DNA from: Nodosilinea sp. LEGE 07088
GTDB lineage: Bacteria > Cyanobacteriota > Cyanobacteriia > Phormidesmidales > Phormidesmidaceae
Direction: 5' to 3'
Length of the DNA stretch: 64,000 nt
Assembly (NCBI RefSeq): GCF_015207395.1
Contig: NZ_JADEWX010000002.1
Span: forward strand, 1 to 64,000
The first letter of the stretch is position 1. Each line of letters begins with the position of its first letter. Both the position numbers and the translations under genes were made by a program. The notes beneath the pieces were generated by a model that worked only from the letters and a program-made list of their open reading frames with translations, made no database searches and was not told the origin of the DNA. Shown piece by piece: positions 63,000 to 64,000 of the stretch.

Positions 63000-64000
63000 C
63001 TAGCGAATATATTCCTTAAGAATACTGTTCCGGTTAGGATGACGCAGCTTGCGTAACGCTTTAGCCTCAATCTGGCGAATACGCTCACGAGTAACATTAA
63101 AGATCTGGCCGATTTCTTCAAGGGTTTTCATCCGACCATCATCCAGACCATAGCGTAGGCGAAGTACATCGCGCTCCCGGGGGCTCAGAGTGCCGAGCAC
63201 GCTTTCCAGATCTTCTCGCAGCAAGCTCTTGGAGACCTGATCTTCAGGCGTTTCGCCATCAGACTCGATAAAATCGCCCAGGCGAGAGTCTTCCTCTTTG
63301 CCAATAGGGGTTTCAAGCGAAATAGGTAACTGGGCAGATTTGGCAATAAATCGCAACTTCTCAATGGTCATCTCCATGCGAGTTGCAATTTCCTCTTCAG
63401 TGGGCTTACGACCCAACTCCTGAGAAAGCAGCTTGGTAGTTTTCTTAATACGAGAGATAGTCTCGTATAGGTGAACCGGCAAGCGAATAGTGCGAGATTG
63501 ATCCGCGATCGCCCGAGTGATAGCTTGACGAATCCACCAGGTTGCATAGGTCGAGAACTTGTAACCCTTTTCGTGGTCAAATTTCTCAGCAGCGCGGATT
63601 AGCCCAAGACTGCCTTCCTGAATCAAGTCTTGAAAGGATAGCCCCCGGTTCATGTACTTCTTGGCAATAGATACCACGAGACGCAGATTCGACTGCACCA
63701 TTTTGTCCTTGGCGCGGCGACCGACGTGTAGGCGATGCCGGAAGCTAGCTAGTGTGTAGTTCTCACCTTCATCTTGGCTAACGGCAGCAGCCCACTCGAT
63801 ATCAGATGGGTCGCGCTCCAGAGAATCTAACAGCTCGTCATAGATACGCTCAAGCTTGAGCAGGTCTGCAATTTTGCGAGCGAGCTCAATCTCTTCCTCA
63901 GCCCGCAGCAGACGAATACGGCCAATCTCTTGTAAATAGAGGCGAATAGAATCTTCGGTGTAATGGCGCTTTTTAGTCTGAGCGCGGCGGCGGGTTGCTT
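63000..64000 (-). CDS. sigA: Group 1 sigma factor (SigA/RpoD), 5' end outside window
   Basis: At least 333 codons, open through the right edge. Region 1.2 ([20 protein letters not shown]), region 2 ([40 protein letters not shown]), region 3 ([20 protein letters not shown]) and region 4 with its HTH ([20 protein letters not shown]) are all present, ending NSILKEYIR. The upstream basic segment ([11 protein letters not shown]) is typical of cyanobacterial SigA. It is the primary sigma factor for growth; the conserved features support group 1 over group 2, but close paralogues exist. Confidence 0.92.
   Translation of the reverse strand, partial: ATRRRAQTKKRHYTEDSIRLYLQEIGRIRLLRAEEEIELARKIADLLKLERIYDELLDSLERDPSDIEWAAAVSQDEGENYTLASFRHRLHVGRRAKDKMVQSNLRLVVSIAKKYMNRGLSFQDLIQEGSLGLIRAAEKFDHEKGYKFSTYATWWIRQAITRAIADQSRTIRLPVHLYETISRIKKTTKLLSQELGRKPTEEEIATRMEMTIEKLRFIAKSAQLPISLETPIGKEEDSRLGDFIESDGETPEDQVSKSLLREDLESVLGTLSPRERDVLRLRYGLDDGRMKTLEEIGQIFNVTRERIRQIEAKALRKLRHPNRNSILKEYIR

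Noticed and set aside
1-64000. CRISPR array, rRNA operon or prophage
   Set aside because: No regularly spaced repeats, rRNA-like sequence or phage structural genes were seen on either strand.

Overview
The window is a stretch of cyanobacterial chromosome. It carries the photosystem II operon psbE-psbF-psbL-psbJ behind ycf48 and rubredoxin, the NDH-1 genes ndhC-ndhK-ndhJ, a Rieske oxygenase of the pheophorbide a oxygenase type, a carotenoid oxygenase, CcsA/Ycf5, a group 1 sigma factor and many cyanobacterium-only families (DUF4912, DUF3288, DUF4346, Uma2). The octamer GCGATCGC (HIP1), a signature of cyanobacterial genomes, recurs throughout. The fairly high GC content and gene set would suit a Leptolyngbya/Nodosilinea-like filamentous cyanobacterium, but that placement is inference.

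Layout. 1-3.3 kb is accessory: an ISL3-type insertion sequence, cut by the window edge, has inserted into a helix-turn-helix/NB-ARC/WD40 gene, next to a small NfeD-like OB-fold gene. 3.2-14.4 kb is housekeeping and conserved unknowns: flavin disulfide reductase, ComB, DUF4912, DUF2993, PaO-like Rieske oxygenase, cysteine desulfurase, a TPR protein, DUF2165 and NanE. 14.4-18.9 kb is the photosynthetic core: psbJ, psbL, psbF, psbE, ycf48 and rubA on the minus strand, divergent from ndhC-ndhK-ndhJ on the plus strand. 18.9-24.3 kb holds a tandem histidine phosphatase (apparently starting at CTG), a dihydroorotase-like protein lacking metal ligands, a decayed TIR-STAND-TPR gene and a Uma2 protein. 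24.4-38.6 kb holds carotenoid oxygenase, gamma-glutamyltransferase, a second Uma2, MnmA, a MerR regulator divergent from a double ArsA/Get3 ATPase, a response regulator, MscS, CcsA and DUF3352. 39-50 kb holds a cryptochrome/photolyase, a GIY-YIG protein, MpaB, CobO, tRNA-Arg(CCG), a tandem nucleotide cyclase, an ABC exporter, a glycosyltransferase and CsbD. 50-55.5 kb is lysA-cdaA-uppS followed by pgsA and a methyltransferase. 55.7-64 kb holds clpC, rlmD, lpxD, lexA with its own SOS box, and the sigma factor, which runs off the right edge.

Most of the window is ordinary core genome. The points of most interest are: a pair of near-identical 107-bp elements with inverted terminal repeats, about 48 kb apart in opposite orientation; the IS insertion into the NB-ARC/WD40 gene, together with a possible programmed -1 frameshift in the transposase; 72 bp of identical DNA shared by adjacent WD40 repeats; a TIR-STAND gene that has lost its centre; a two-domain cyclase whose catalytic residues are split between the domains as in mammalian adenylyl cyclase; and several well-defined operators (LexA box, MerR-type spacer dyad, a dyad over the clpC -35 region). 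I see no CRISPR array, rRNA or prophage, and no complete new multi-gene system.
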